Below are positions 1 through 6,556 of a stretch of DNA of 12,229 bases, in pieces. The position numbers and the translations under genes were made by a program. How positions within the stretch are numbered: the first letter of the stretch is position 1; the number at the start of each line of letters is the position of its first letter. The notes below the pieces were generated by a model. It was not told the origin of the DNA. It saw nothing but the letters and a program-made list of their open reading frames with translations, and ran no database searches. The DNA is taken from the NCBI GenBank assembly GCA_937942465.1, contig CALDEO010000067.1, positions 1 through 12,229 of the forward strand, given 5' to 3'. This stretch comes from an uncultured Saprospiraceae bacterium. Its GTDB lineage: Bacteria > Bacteroidota > Bacteroidia > Chitinophagales > Saprospiraceae.

Positions 1-266
1 TACAATTGTTTACGATGTTGGAGACGGATGGTGAGTCGGTATATACTGTTGATATTAATGATGTGAGAGTGGGGGAGTTTTATAATCCTACAACACGGAC
101 GGACTTCTTACTGCACGTACATCGAGTGGATAAAGTACAGATAGATACGGGAGATACGATTAAGGTTGGATTTGGCTCCGCCACTAATAATAAAACACAG
201 CTATCAGATGGCCATGAATATGCTCAGGGTAGATGGTCCAAGCTCATCCTGACTCCTTCTAAGTGA
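1..266 (+). CDS. C-terminal fragment of an unrecognised protein (5' end outside the window)
   Basis: The reading frame is open to the left edge of the window and stops with TGA at 264-266, leaving about 88 C-terminal residues. The TTG at 6 and the ATG at 15 are probably internal codons, because no stop precedes them in frame and there is no visible promoter. The fragment is polar, with alternating hydrophobic and charged residues and several DTGD/VGF-type turns, which suggests a beta-rich domain. It has no membrane segment, no cysteine and no motif I recognise. The 141 bp after it hold no clear terminator, so read-through toward the pyrophosphatase gene is possible. I do not assign a function. 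Confidence 0.55.
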   Translation, partial: QLFTMLETDGESVYTVDINDVRVGEFYNPTTRTDFLLHVHRVDKVQIDTGDTIKVGFGSATNNKTQLSDGHEYAQGRWSKLILTPSK

Positions 267-407
267 CATAACAGTGGTTTGGGAAATTAAATGAAATGTT
301 AAATCTTTGTAATATGATGTTTCTACAAGCTTAGTGTACATGATACTAGAAGTAAATGCCTTACCTTCGTAGGCTGAATAAAAACAAGTTAATAAAGAAA
401 GAACCCT

Positions 408-953
408 ATGAATATAGATAAATCTAATCCTTGGCATAAAGTAAATATTGGAGATGATGCTCCAAGTCATGTCAATGGTATTATAGAAATACCTCAAAAT
501 ACGAGAGCAAAGTACGAGTTGCATAAGGAGAGTGGTATGTTGTACTTGGATCGAGTATTGTTCTCATCTATGTATTATCCTGCTAACTATGGTTTTATAC
601 CACAGACATACTGTGATGACAAAGATCCACTAGATATACTGATACTCTCGCAGATCACGATCGTACCGATGTGTATTGTACCTTCTAAGGTGATCGGAGT
701 GATGCGTATGCTTGATGGTGGTGAAGCTGATGATAAAATTATAGCGGTAGCTCAGAACGATATGAGTGTCAATCATTATAACTGTATCTCAGAGTTGCCA
801 CGTCACTTTCTAAAAGAATTGCGTAACTTTTTTGAAGATTACAAAAAACTGGAAAAGAAAACCGTTCTTGTAGAGGACTTTGGTAAAGCTGATGTTGCTA
901 AAGAAATAGTACTGAAGAGTATCGAAGATTATAAAGAATACATTAATTCATAA
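408..953 (+). CDS. ppa: Inorganic pyrophosphatase, family I (soluble)
   Basis: This cytoplasmic enzyme hydrolyses pyrophosphate to two phosphates using Mg2+, which drives nucleic acid, amino acid activation and lipid synthesis forward. Its 181 residues match the usual length of bacterial family I enzymes (about 175). By alignment from memory to the E. coli enzyme, the active-site set is present: E27, K35, R49, Y61, the metal aspartates D71, D73 and D76 in DKDPLDI, D103, D108, K110, and Y145-K146 in FFEDYKKLE. The second position of the signature (K72) lies outside the classical small or acidic residue choice, but all metal ligands are intact. The ATG follows an A/G-rich leader (AAAGAAAGAACCCT), typical of hosts that rely little on Shine-Dalgarno pairing. 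The next gene is 54 bp downstream on the same strand and may be co-transcribed. The family call is secure. Confidence 0.96.
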   Translation: MNIDKSNPWHKVNIGDDAPSHVNGIIEIPQNTRAKYELHKESGMLYLDRVLFSSMYYPANYGFIPQTYCDDKDPLDILILSQITIVPMCIVPSKVIGVMRMLDGGEADDKIIAVAQNDMSVNHYNCISELPRHFLKELRNFFEDYKKLEKKTVLVEDFGKADVAKEIVLKSIEDYKEYINS

Positions 954-1007
954 ACGAGCCGGCAATTCGTTTGACTTAATTCTAGTATCAACTAAATATA
1001 GTGCATT

Positions 1008-1460
1008 ATGGTATTACAGAAAGAGCTTGATACATTAGAAAGTCATATGGATAAAATGGATATCCTCAATACTAAAGTTTCTAAACGAGAAGTCGCTTGG
1101 CATATTGATCATTCGTTGAGAGTAATCAATGGTATATGTAATGCATTGACACATTCTGACCCAGCGGAGTACGAGAGTCGATTCAATCTATCCAAGATGT
1201 TTTTCTTGGGTATTGGATGGTTTCCGAGGGGTAAGGTGAGAGCTCCTAAAGCCATCATGAATCATGATTCTATAGATAGAGACGAGTTGATAGCTTTATT
1301 TACGAAAGTAAAGAGCAAACTGAGTAATATAGCGTCTTTACCAGTGGATACTTTTTTTGTACATCCTGTGTTTGGCAAGCTCAATAGAGCGGAGACACCT
1401 AAGTTTCTTAGGATGCATACCAATCATCATCTAAAGATTATTAGAGATATATTGAAGTGA
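1008..1460 (+). CDS. DUF1569 / DinB-superfamily protein
   Basis: A 150-residue protein with the layout of the DinB/YfiT four-helix superfamily, DUF1569 branch. An early helix carries W31-H32-I33-D34-H35. The C-terminal part reads HPVFGKLNRAE (119-129), followed by H137 and the pair H140-H141 in RMHTNHHLKII, matching the family's C-terminal 'HPxFG...H..HH' pattern. In characterised relatives such histidines bind a divalent metal, and some members are thiol-dependent transferases. The substrate here is unknown. There is no signal peptide or membrane helix, so it is cytoplasmic. It follows ppa by 54 bp and ends about 35 bp before a strong terminator, so it probably closes a two-gene transcript. 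I am fairly sure of the superfamily, not of any activity. Confidence 0.8.
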   Translation: MVLQKELDTLESHMDKMDILNTKVSKREVAWHIDHSLRVINGICNALTHSDPAEYESRFNLSKMFFLGIGWFPRGKVRAPKAIMNHDSIDRDELIALFTKVKSKLSNIASLPVDTFFVHPVFGKLNRAETPKFLRMHTNHHLKIIRDILK

Positions 1461-1496
1461 TTTTAAATATACTTAGAATCACTTTCTTGGAAATAA

Positions 1497-1530
1497 AAAA
1501 AGCCTACAATGTTTACATTGTAGGCTTTTT
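1497..1530. terminator. Bidirectional intrinsic terminator
   Basis: A perfect 10-bp stem (GCCTACAATG at 1502-1511, CATTGTAGGC at 1516-1525) encloses a TTTA loop. It is flanked by an A run on the left (1495-1501) and a T run on the right (1526-1530), which can extend the stem to about 15 bp. Read on either strand, a GC-containing hairpin is followed by a U tract. It lies between the convergent DUF1569 gene (ends 1460) and the PspA-like gene (ends 1560), so it should stop both transcripts. Confidence 0.93.
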
Positions 1531-1559
1531 ACTTTTATCGAGATCGATATTATTTGGTA

Positions 1560-2558
1560 TTAATCAAATAATCCATCATACTCTGATGAGCTACCGCCTC
1601 TAGTCATTTTATCTGCTTCAGGCATCTTTAGATCTAGTGTATCGTCCAGTTGCTCTTGACCTCCTAGTAGGAGTAGCGTAGACTTCTTTTCATACTCTGC
1701 GAGCATCTTAAGTCCTTTCTCTTCAAACATTCCGTTCTGTAGGTCGATGCTATCCATAAACTCAGAAGACATCTCCATAAATTGCTCCATCTCACCTACT
1801 TTGTTGGCTACATCATCAGCGATGACTTCCATTGCTTGATCAAACATGGCTCTCTTATCAGGGTCTCCCTTGATGATACTCATTGCTGATCTCATGGCAC
1901 TGTGACTTGCTCTTATTGCTTTACGTTCTTGCTCCTTAACACGGACATTATCCTTTGTATCTTCTAGTAAGATCTCAGAGTTAGAGTACATTTTAGTCAA
2001 TACTTTATACAAGACTGACATCTTAGAATGCAATGCTGCGTACTTGGCATTTGTCTCTTTTAGTCTAGCTGCTTTTCTTGACGAAAGTAACATCTGCTTT
2101 TGATTGCTTAGCTCCTTTGCTTTTTTAGCAATAGTCATATTGGTGTCGATATCCTTGGCATTCTCAACCATCATATTTTTAAGCTTACGCATCTGTCCTT
2201 TGATATCGCCGATACGCTTACCCATTTTACGTAAGTTGTCCTCTAGATCTGATACGTAGTTTTTTAATATTCCTACAGGATCTATCGTGACGAACCATCC
2301 GGTGATGGACCTCATAATACTCTTGTACATGTAGCTGATGGTAGTCCGAGTCTTACTATCCAATACCATGAATATGATAAGACCTAGTACACCTAGCGTG
2401 ACACCGATACCAATAGCACCCGTGAGAGCTGCAGTGATCCATCCAATATTTTTGAACAGTAAATATCCAGCTCCAGCTAATATCGCTAGCATAAAGAAAG
2501 TCCCTGTTTTACCCTCTGGTCTTTGCCAGAATGTCTTTGGGTTTTTGACAGTAGTCAT
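1560..2558 (-). CDS. Membrane-anchored coiled-coil protein resembling PspA/IM30
   Basis: A 332-residue protein with two predicted membrane helices near the N-terminus (about 19-36 and 41-66) and then a long, almost wholly helical, charged region (about 70-295). From residue 86 the text GWFVTIDPVGILKNYVSDLE, continuing DNLRK, resembles the start of PspA/Vipp1 proteins, where an N-terminal amphipathic helix is followed by 'DP..ll...i.dmed.l'. Around 239-262 a segment FDQAMEVI...VGEMEQFME resembles the later PspA helix with 'ME..i..mE'. PspA proteins are peripheral and belong to the ESCRT-III-like membrane-remodelling superfamily. Here two transmembrane helices precede the helical body. A Gly/Ser-rich acidic tail ends in YDGLFD. 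It is the last of three minus-strand genes and lies 38 bp after the small coiled-coil gene. The PspA link is by eye only; an unrelated coiled-coil membrane protein is the alternative. Confidence 0.6.
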   Translation of the reverse strand: MTTVKNPKTFWQRPEGKTGTFFMLAILAGAGYLLFKNIGWITAALTGAIGIGVTLGVLGLIIFMVLDSKTRTTISYMYKSIMRSITGWFVTIDPVGILKNYVSDLEDNLRKMGKRIGDIKGQMRKLKNMMVENAKDIDTNMTIAKKAKELSNQKQMLLSSRKAARLKETNAKYAALHSKMSVLYKVLTKMYSNSEILLEDTKDNVRVKEQERKAIRASHSAMRSAMSIIKGDPDKRAMFDQAMEVIADDVANKVGEMEQFMEMSSEFMDSIDLQNGMFEEKGLKMLAEYEKKSTLLLLGGQEQLDDTLDLKMPEADKMTRGGSSSEYDGLFD

Positions 2559-2596
2559 ATGATTTAGGTTTAAGTGTTGTATTAGTAATGTATGGT

Positions 2597-3148
2597 TTAT
2601 AATTCTGTAGAGATATTATCACGATCTTCTTCGATCACTCTCTTAAAGTAATCGTAAGTTTCGACAAATTGGTTTCGTGTATTCTCTATTTTTTTTGTTG
2701 TTTTATCTATTTGTGCTTGTAGTGTCTCTACAGCAGACAAGTATTCTTGCTGATCTTTCTTCAGCTTTTCTATCTTTTTATTGATCCCTTCGGCTTCTAC
2801 TTGGTACTTTTTGATTCGATCTTGGCTTCCTTTAACCTTGCTATCTATCTGCTTTTTAAGTGCCGTGCTGAACTCACTCTGCTCCTTATCCAGTACGCTA
2901 AGGTAGTCATTTATAGATTTTGTGAGCTTGTCTTTATTGACACCCATTGTTTGAGCTGTCGCAAATGCCGATTTATAACGTAAAGACTCTTCCAGATTTA
3001 ACGCTTCTAATGCAATCAGAGATTGCTTAAATTTTAGATAATCAAAGGCATCGCTGCTATTCGCTTTGAATGCTTTAAGTATGGTCACTACGAATTTGTC
3101 TTCGAGTGCTTCTGTATTTCCAAATAAGTTTTTCAAATCTATCTGCAT
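2597..3148 (-). CDS. Small coiled-coil protein of unknown function
   Basis: I do not recognise this 183-residue protein. Residues 1-85 look like a compact helical domain (ALEDKFVVTILKAFKA, then YLKFKQSLIALEALNLEES), with a Lys/Asn-rich turn near 68-76. Residues about 87-170 are a continuous charged coiled coil rich in Lys, Glu and Gln. There are no cysteines, no signal peptide and no membrane helix, so it is probably a cytoplasmic scaffold or adaptor. It sits 105 bp after the DUF2130 gene and 38 bp before the PspA-like gene, all on the minus strand, which suggests a shared transcript and possible physical partnership with the two other coiled-coil proteins. The gene itself is well supported by its length and by lying between same-strand genes; its role is open. 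Confidence 0.7.
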   Translation of the reverse strand: MQIDLKNLFGNTEALEDKFVVTILKAFKANSSDAFDYLKFKQSLIALEALNLEESLRYKSAFATAQTMGVNKDKLTKSINDYLSVLDKEQSEFSTALKKQIDSKVKGSQDRIKKYQVEAEGINKKIEKLKKDQQEYLSAVETLQAQIDKTTKKIENTRNQFVETYDYFKRVIEEDRDNISTEL

Positions 3149-3253
3149 GTGTTATGTCGTTTATTCTTTAACAGAATTAGCAATTTAATATTTTAAATGC
3201 AATCACTTCTATACAAGTCTGTATTATTATTGGATGAACGCATCATTGATCGT

Positions 3254-4498
3254 CTATTCTTCTCCTTCAGGTAGTTCAAATATATCCATCGCTGGAATTG
3301 CTTTTCCACCGATCGCCTTCACATTAGCATGCAGTGAGATGGTGTTGTCAGTCATGATTTCGATCTGTTTTTCACGTTTTTTCCAAGATGAGGCGAGTTG
3401 TCTTTTCTCACGATCTAGATCTTCTTTCATAGTGCTGAATGTCTCTACAATTGCAGTGATTCGATTGCCGAACTCTGGTCCCGTGAGATAGTCATAAAGC
3501 ATTTCCATTTTGCTTCCTTTATTATCTTGTGATGCAAGGATCGTCTGTTTTTGTAATAGCAGCTTTCTCAGTACATATACCAGACTCTCTAGCTCTTTAA
3601 ACTTACAGATGAATACTCCCTGGTATTCACCAAATTGCTCTAAGTCTTTAGGGAATACATCACTTACAAGTACTGCGATATCAGCACCCGTATTACGCTG
3701 GTCTATTTTAAGCTTCTGTATCCAATCTCCTCCAAAAGCCTTCGTTCGTTTACTTTCGAATATGATTTTACCACAAGACTGTTGTTGCGCATTGATGACT
3801 GTCTGTATGGAGTCAGCACCACGTACTCCCTTAGGTACCTCCTCTATTGTATCAAATGGGAATGCTCGCTTAAGCATTTCTTCTATAGCAAGTTCCATTA
3901 CCTCTCCTTGGAGCTGCATAGAGCCTTGCTCTGATCGTCTACGCATCTCCTCTATGAGCTTTTTCTGATCATCTAGTTGTTTGTCTTTTTCTCTTATTTT
4001 GAGCTCTTGTTGCTCATTGACTCTTTTGATGATGAGTTCTTCCTTTTCTTGTAGGGTTGATCTGAGCTGTCTTTCATATTTCAACTCGATGTCTTTTTCT
4101 TGCTCAGACATTTTGTTTTTGAGTCGTTCTATTTCAAGTTCTTTTTTTTGTAAATCTTGTAGTTTTGTACGTTTTTCAGCTAGCTCTTCTTGTTGTGCTT
4201 TGATTGTAATTTCAAATTCTTCTTTTACAGAATTCCTTAAATCCTTCTGTCTGCTAGATAGTGCTTGCTCTAGTTTCTCTTTGAATATTTTGTTTTCATT
4301 TCGTTTCTTTTCTTCGAAAGAATTTCGCTCCTTTTCTAGAGATAGAGACTCACTTCTATATTTGTCCTGCATTGCTTTACGGTCTTGTTCAAACCGATCT
4401 TTGAGCCTCTTTTCTACCTGCCCAGCAAGTACATCCTCTACATCAAATGCGTGAGAACAATTGGGACATGATATCTGACTAATACTTTTTTGTGACAT
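3254..4498 (-). CDS. DUF2130 domain protein with coiled coil and nuclease-like core
   Basis: A 414-residue protein in three parts. The N-terminus has a CPNC-x-H knuckle (C11, C14, H16), like half of a zinc ribbon. Residues about 25-195 are a very long Lys/Glu/Gln coiled coil. Residues about 198-400 match the DUF2130 family as I remember it: GVRGADS (D229), then IIFESKRTKAFGGDWIQKLK with E248-S249-K250, and GADIAVLVSDVFP. The spacing D...E-x-K after a preceding glutamate helix (E202, E206) is that of PD-(D/E)XK nucleases, so a DNA-cleaving or nuclease-derived fold is plausible, though activity is not shown. There is no membrane segment. It is the first of three minus-strand genes (105 bp to the next). 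The family call is fairly firm; the nuclease reading is inference. Confidence 0.85.
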   Translation of the reverse strand: MSQKSISQISCPNCSHAFDVEDVLAGQVEKRLKDRFEQDRKAMQDKYRSESLSLEKERNSFEEKKRNENKIFKEKLEQALSSRQKDLRNSVKEEFEITIKAQQEELAEKRTKLQDLQKKELEIERLKNKMSEQEKDIELKYERQLRSTLQEKEELIIKRVNEQQELKIREKDKQLDDQKKLIEEMRRRSEQGSMQLQGEVMELAIEEMLKRAFPFDTIEEVPKGVRGADSIQTVINAQQQSCGKIIFESKRTKAFGGDWIQKLKIDQRNTGADIAVLVSDVFPKDLEQFGEYQGVFICKFKELESLVYVLRKLLLQKQTILASQDNKGSKMEMLYDYLTGPEFGNRITAIVETFSTMKEDLDREKRQLASSWKKREKQIEIMTDNTISLHANVKAIGGKAIPAMDIFELPEGEE

Positions 4499-4817
4499 AG
4501 ACCAATCTTTTATTCAAAGCTGTAGCTTATACAATTACATATTAAAACTTCAAATATGTTATTATTATTTAGCTTAATGGTAAGACAAGTTGACAAAGTT
4601 TCAAATTCCTGATACATTACTATCTAATATTTGATTTTTGACGTTGTTTAGTGCCCCTTTGTTATGGGGGAGGTTTTGCAGTCGTGATGAGAGTCTGTTA
4701 CTTGATATAGTTGTGTTTTATCAATGGCCTGCCAACGTGTTGAAGTAAAAAATGTTGTTCGCATACCCACATGTAGCAATTTTTGATCTATATTAGTATC
4801 AAACTAAACTTTATACA
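4499..4817. other. Intergenic region between divergent DUF2130 and CD225 genes
   Basis: This 319-bp stretch should carry divergent promoters, but I find no clean TAnnTTTG -7 box on either strand. Weak features are a CCCC/GGGG hairpin of 4 bp (4654-4657 with 4666-4669) and a segment at 4571-4613 that resembles a D arm followed by a T arm but lacks room for an anticodon arm. The only short frames, such as a 20-codon one from 4724, have no supporting signal. Confidence 0.5.
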
Positions 4818-5081
4818 ATGGAAGATTTTGACAGACCAAGACCTAAGAATTATTTAGTAGAATCAATTTTAGCAACGATATTTTGCTGTTTACCTTTCGG
4901 TGTAGCAGGTATTGTATTCGCATCTAGAGTGAATAGTGCATATGATCGTGGTGATTATGATGAAGCGGAGCAAGCGTCTCAAGATGCTTGGAAATGGACG
5001 AAAATTAGTATTATTATTGGTGTTGTAGTAGGTGTTCTCTCATTTGTCGGAGGTATTGTCGGCGGTATGAGTGGCATGTAA
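4818..5081 (+). CDS. CD225/dispanin family small membrane protein
   Basis: An 87-residue protein with the dispanin (CD225) pattern. A Pro-rich N-terminus (RPRPKNYLVES) leads into a first hydrophobic, partly re-entrant segment (about 12-36) containing FCCLPFGVAGIVFASRVNSA. A polar loop with a Gly-Asp-Tyr and alternating Ala/Ser follows (43-57), then W58 and W60, and a second membrane helix (about 61-83) ending in a Gly-rich tail. The CCLPFG cysteines (C23, C24) match the conserved pair that is lipidated in the animal IFITM relatives; lipidation here is unknown. Bacterial members are widespread and mostly uncharacterised. The next gene starts 21 bp downstream on the same strand and also encodes a small membrane protein, so the two probably form one transcript. 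Confidence 0.9.
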   Translation: MEDFDRPRPKNYLVESILATIFCCLPFGVAGIVFASRVNSAYDRGDYDEAEQASQDAWKWTKISIIIGVVVGVLSFVGGIVGGMSGM

Positions 5082-5102
5082 CAATAAGACCAAATAATTA
5101 CT

Positions 5103-5495
5103 TTGAAAATAATTAATTGGAAGTTTTACATAGGAGCATTAATGGCAATCTTGCTATTAATGCTCTTTGTATTTTTTGACCCTAGCCATTATAGCTTTTT
5201 CCCTAAGTGCCCATTTTTAAAGTGGACAGGTCTCTTCTGTCCAGGTTGTGGGTCTCAGCGTGCAATACATGATTTATTAAGATTTGATATTGCCTCAGCT
5301 CTAGATCACAATATCCTTGTAGTATTGTTCACTCCAGTGATATTGCTGTATTTGTCCAACTTTGGGTTTAAGAGTAGGAGAGTACACGACTTTTTGACAT
5401 CAAATACGCTTTTGTATTCCACATTGGTCCTAGTGATCACGTACTTTGTTCTTAGAAATTTGGAAATCTCTTGGCTCGAATATCTCAAACCATAA
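5103..5495 (+). CDS. DUF2752 family membrane protein
   Basis: A 130-residue protein carrying the DUF2752 hallmark: C36-P-F-L-K-W-T-G-L-F-C46-P-G-C49-G-S-Q-R-A, followed by an LL.fdi..AL..N segment (58-70). Three predicted membrane helices lie at about 9-25, 70-87 and 103-118. The Cys cluster sits just after the first helix and could bind metal or form a disulfide; its role is unknown. The start is probably TTG at 5103, because an in-frame TAA lies at 5085-5087 and the first membrane helix would be clipped if the next ATG (5142) were used. It is 21 bp after the CD225 gene. Its stop is only 11 bp from the end of the convergent gpsA gene, so the two transcripts must overlap or terminate inside coding sequence. 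Confidence 0.87.
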   Translation: MKIINWKFYIGALMAILLLMLFVFFDPSHYSFFPKCPFLKWTGLFCPGCGSQRAIHDLLRFDIASALDHNILVVLFTPVILLYLSNFGFKSRRVHDFLTSNTLLYSTLVLVITYFVLRNLEISWLEYLKP

Positions 5496-5506
5496 AGGAT
5501 ACTTCT

Positions 5507-6538
5507 TTAAAAATCTACATCTGCAGTGTACGGGTAACTCATAAGATACTCTATAGCATTTGATATTTCAAAGTCTTCATAGACGATCTTGTATATGATC
5601 GACATGATCGGGAGATGTAGTTTGTGTTTTTGCGCAAGCATATTGGCTACTTTCAGTGTACGTACCCCTTCGACTACTTCTTTGGATTCTTCAAGCAGCT
5701 CGGTGACGGTTTTATTTCGCTCCTGCGCCATTCTGTAACCAAATGCATAGTTACGACTGTCTGTACTTGTTGCAGTGGCTACAAGATCACCCATACCTGA
5801 TATACCGAAGTATGATTTCTTATCAGCACCCATCGCCATTCCGAGCTTTATGATCTCGGATAAGCCTCTTGTGATCAATAGTGCTTGTATGTTTTTACCA
5901 AGATTGAGACCACCTAATACACCAGAGGCAACTGCAATAATATTTTTGAATGCTCCGGCGAGTTCTGCTCCTTTAAGATCATGACTGCCAAAAACATAGA
6001 AGTGCTTACTTTTTAATGCTCTTCGACCAGCTAGGATTACTTCATCAAACTCCGATGCGATTACGGTTCCAGCAGGTTGCCCAGCCAATATTTCTTTGGC
6101 AAGGTTAGGACCTGACATAGCACCGATACGTACTACAGTAGACTCTTGTCTGATAACCTCACTCATTGTACTTACTTTTGCAGCAAATGGATTGGCTTCA
6201 TCATTGGCCTCATCATCATCCCAGTCGAGACCTTTGGTCGCATGTATCAATAGATGACCAGGATTGAGCAATGGCCCAAATGTCTGCATCACAGATCTAA
6301 AACTCTTAGATGGTATCACCGGGAATATCATAGAACATTGATCCGCTATATCATGCGGATTGCTCGTAGCTCGTACTCTAGGGTCAAACTTATAACCCAT
6401 ATGTGTATGTTCATTATTGATAGAGTCAACAACATGAGCTCTTCTAGAAAATAGAAGTACATCTACGTTATGTGATAGCAACTTAGATACTGTTACTCCA
6501 AAACTTCCTGATCCGATTACTCCTACTGGCTTATTCAT
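5507..6538 (-). CDS. gpsA: NAD(P)H-dependent glycerol-3-phosphate dehydrogenase
   Basis: This cytoplasmic enzyme reduces dihydroxyacetone phosphate to sn-glycerol 3-phosphate, the backbone of phospholipids. Its 343 residues are near the family norm (about 330-340). The N-terminal Rossmann motif is GVIGSGSFG (6-14). Then come the catalytic-region ATKGLD (K102), the SGPNLAKEI segment (142-150), the second conserved lysine in GAFKNIIAVASG (K198), and the C-terminal GMGDLVATATSTDSRN (248-263) that binds the substrate phosphate. An acidic stretch at 106-118 (DWDDDEANDEANPF region) lengthens the loop right after the catalytic KG. The gene starts 18 bp after yidC ends on the same strand, so the two are very likely co-transcribed, and both serve membrane biogenesis. 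Confidence 0.95.
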   Translation of the reverse strand: MNKPVGVIGSGSFGVTVSKLLSHNVDVLLFSRRAHVVDSINNEHTHMGYKFDPRVRATSNPHDIADQCSMIFPVIPSKSFRSVMQTFGPLLNPGHLLIHATKGLDWDDDEANDEANPFAAKVSTMSEVIRQESTVVRIGAMSGPNLAKEILAGQPAGTVIASEFDEVILAGRRALKSKHFYVFGSHDLKGAELAGAFKNIIAVASGVLGGLNLGKNIQALLITRGLSEIIKLGMAMGADKKSYFGISGMGDLVATATSTDSRNYAFGYRMAQERNKTVTELLEESKEVVEGVRTLKVANMLAQKHKLHLPIMSIIYKIVYEDFEISNAIEYLMSYPYTADVDF

Positions 6539-6556
6539 ATATTGAATACTAAGATT

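Noticed and set aside
3510..4454. Long plus-strand open frames rich in Ser, Cys and Leu within the DUF2130 gene
   Set aside because: They are antisense shadows of a Lys/Glu-rich coiled coil; the composition follows from the complementary codons, and the minus-strand frame has recognisable domains.
4571..4613. tRNA-like stretch (D-arm-like AGCTTAATGGTAAGA followed by T-arm-like TTTCAAATTC)
   Set aside because: The two segments are too close to hold an anticodon arm, and no acceptor stem pairs, so it is neither an intact tRNA nor a clear remnant.
4724..4786. 20-codon plus-strand frame in the gap before the CD225 gene
   Set aside because: No promoter, no upstream signal and no conserved feature; too short to support.
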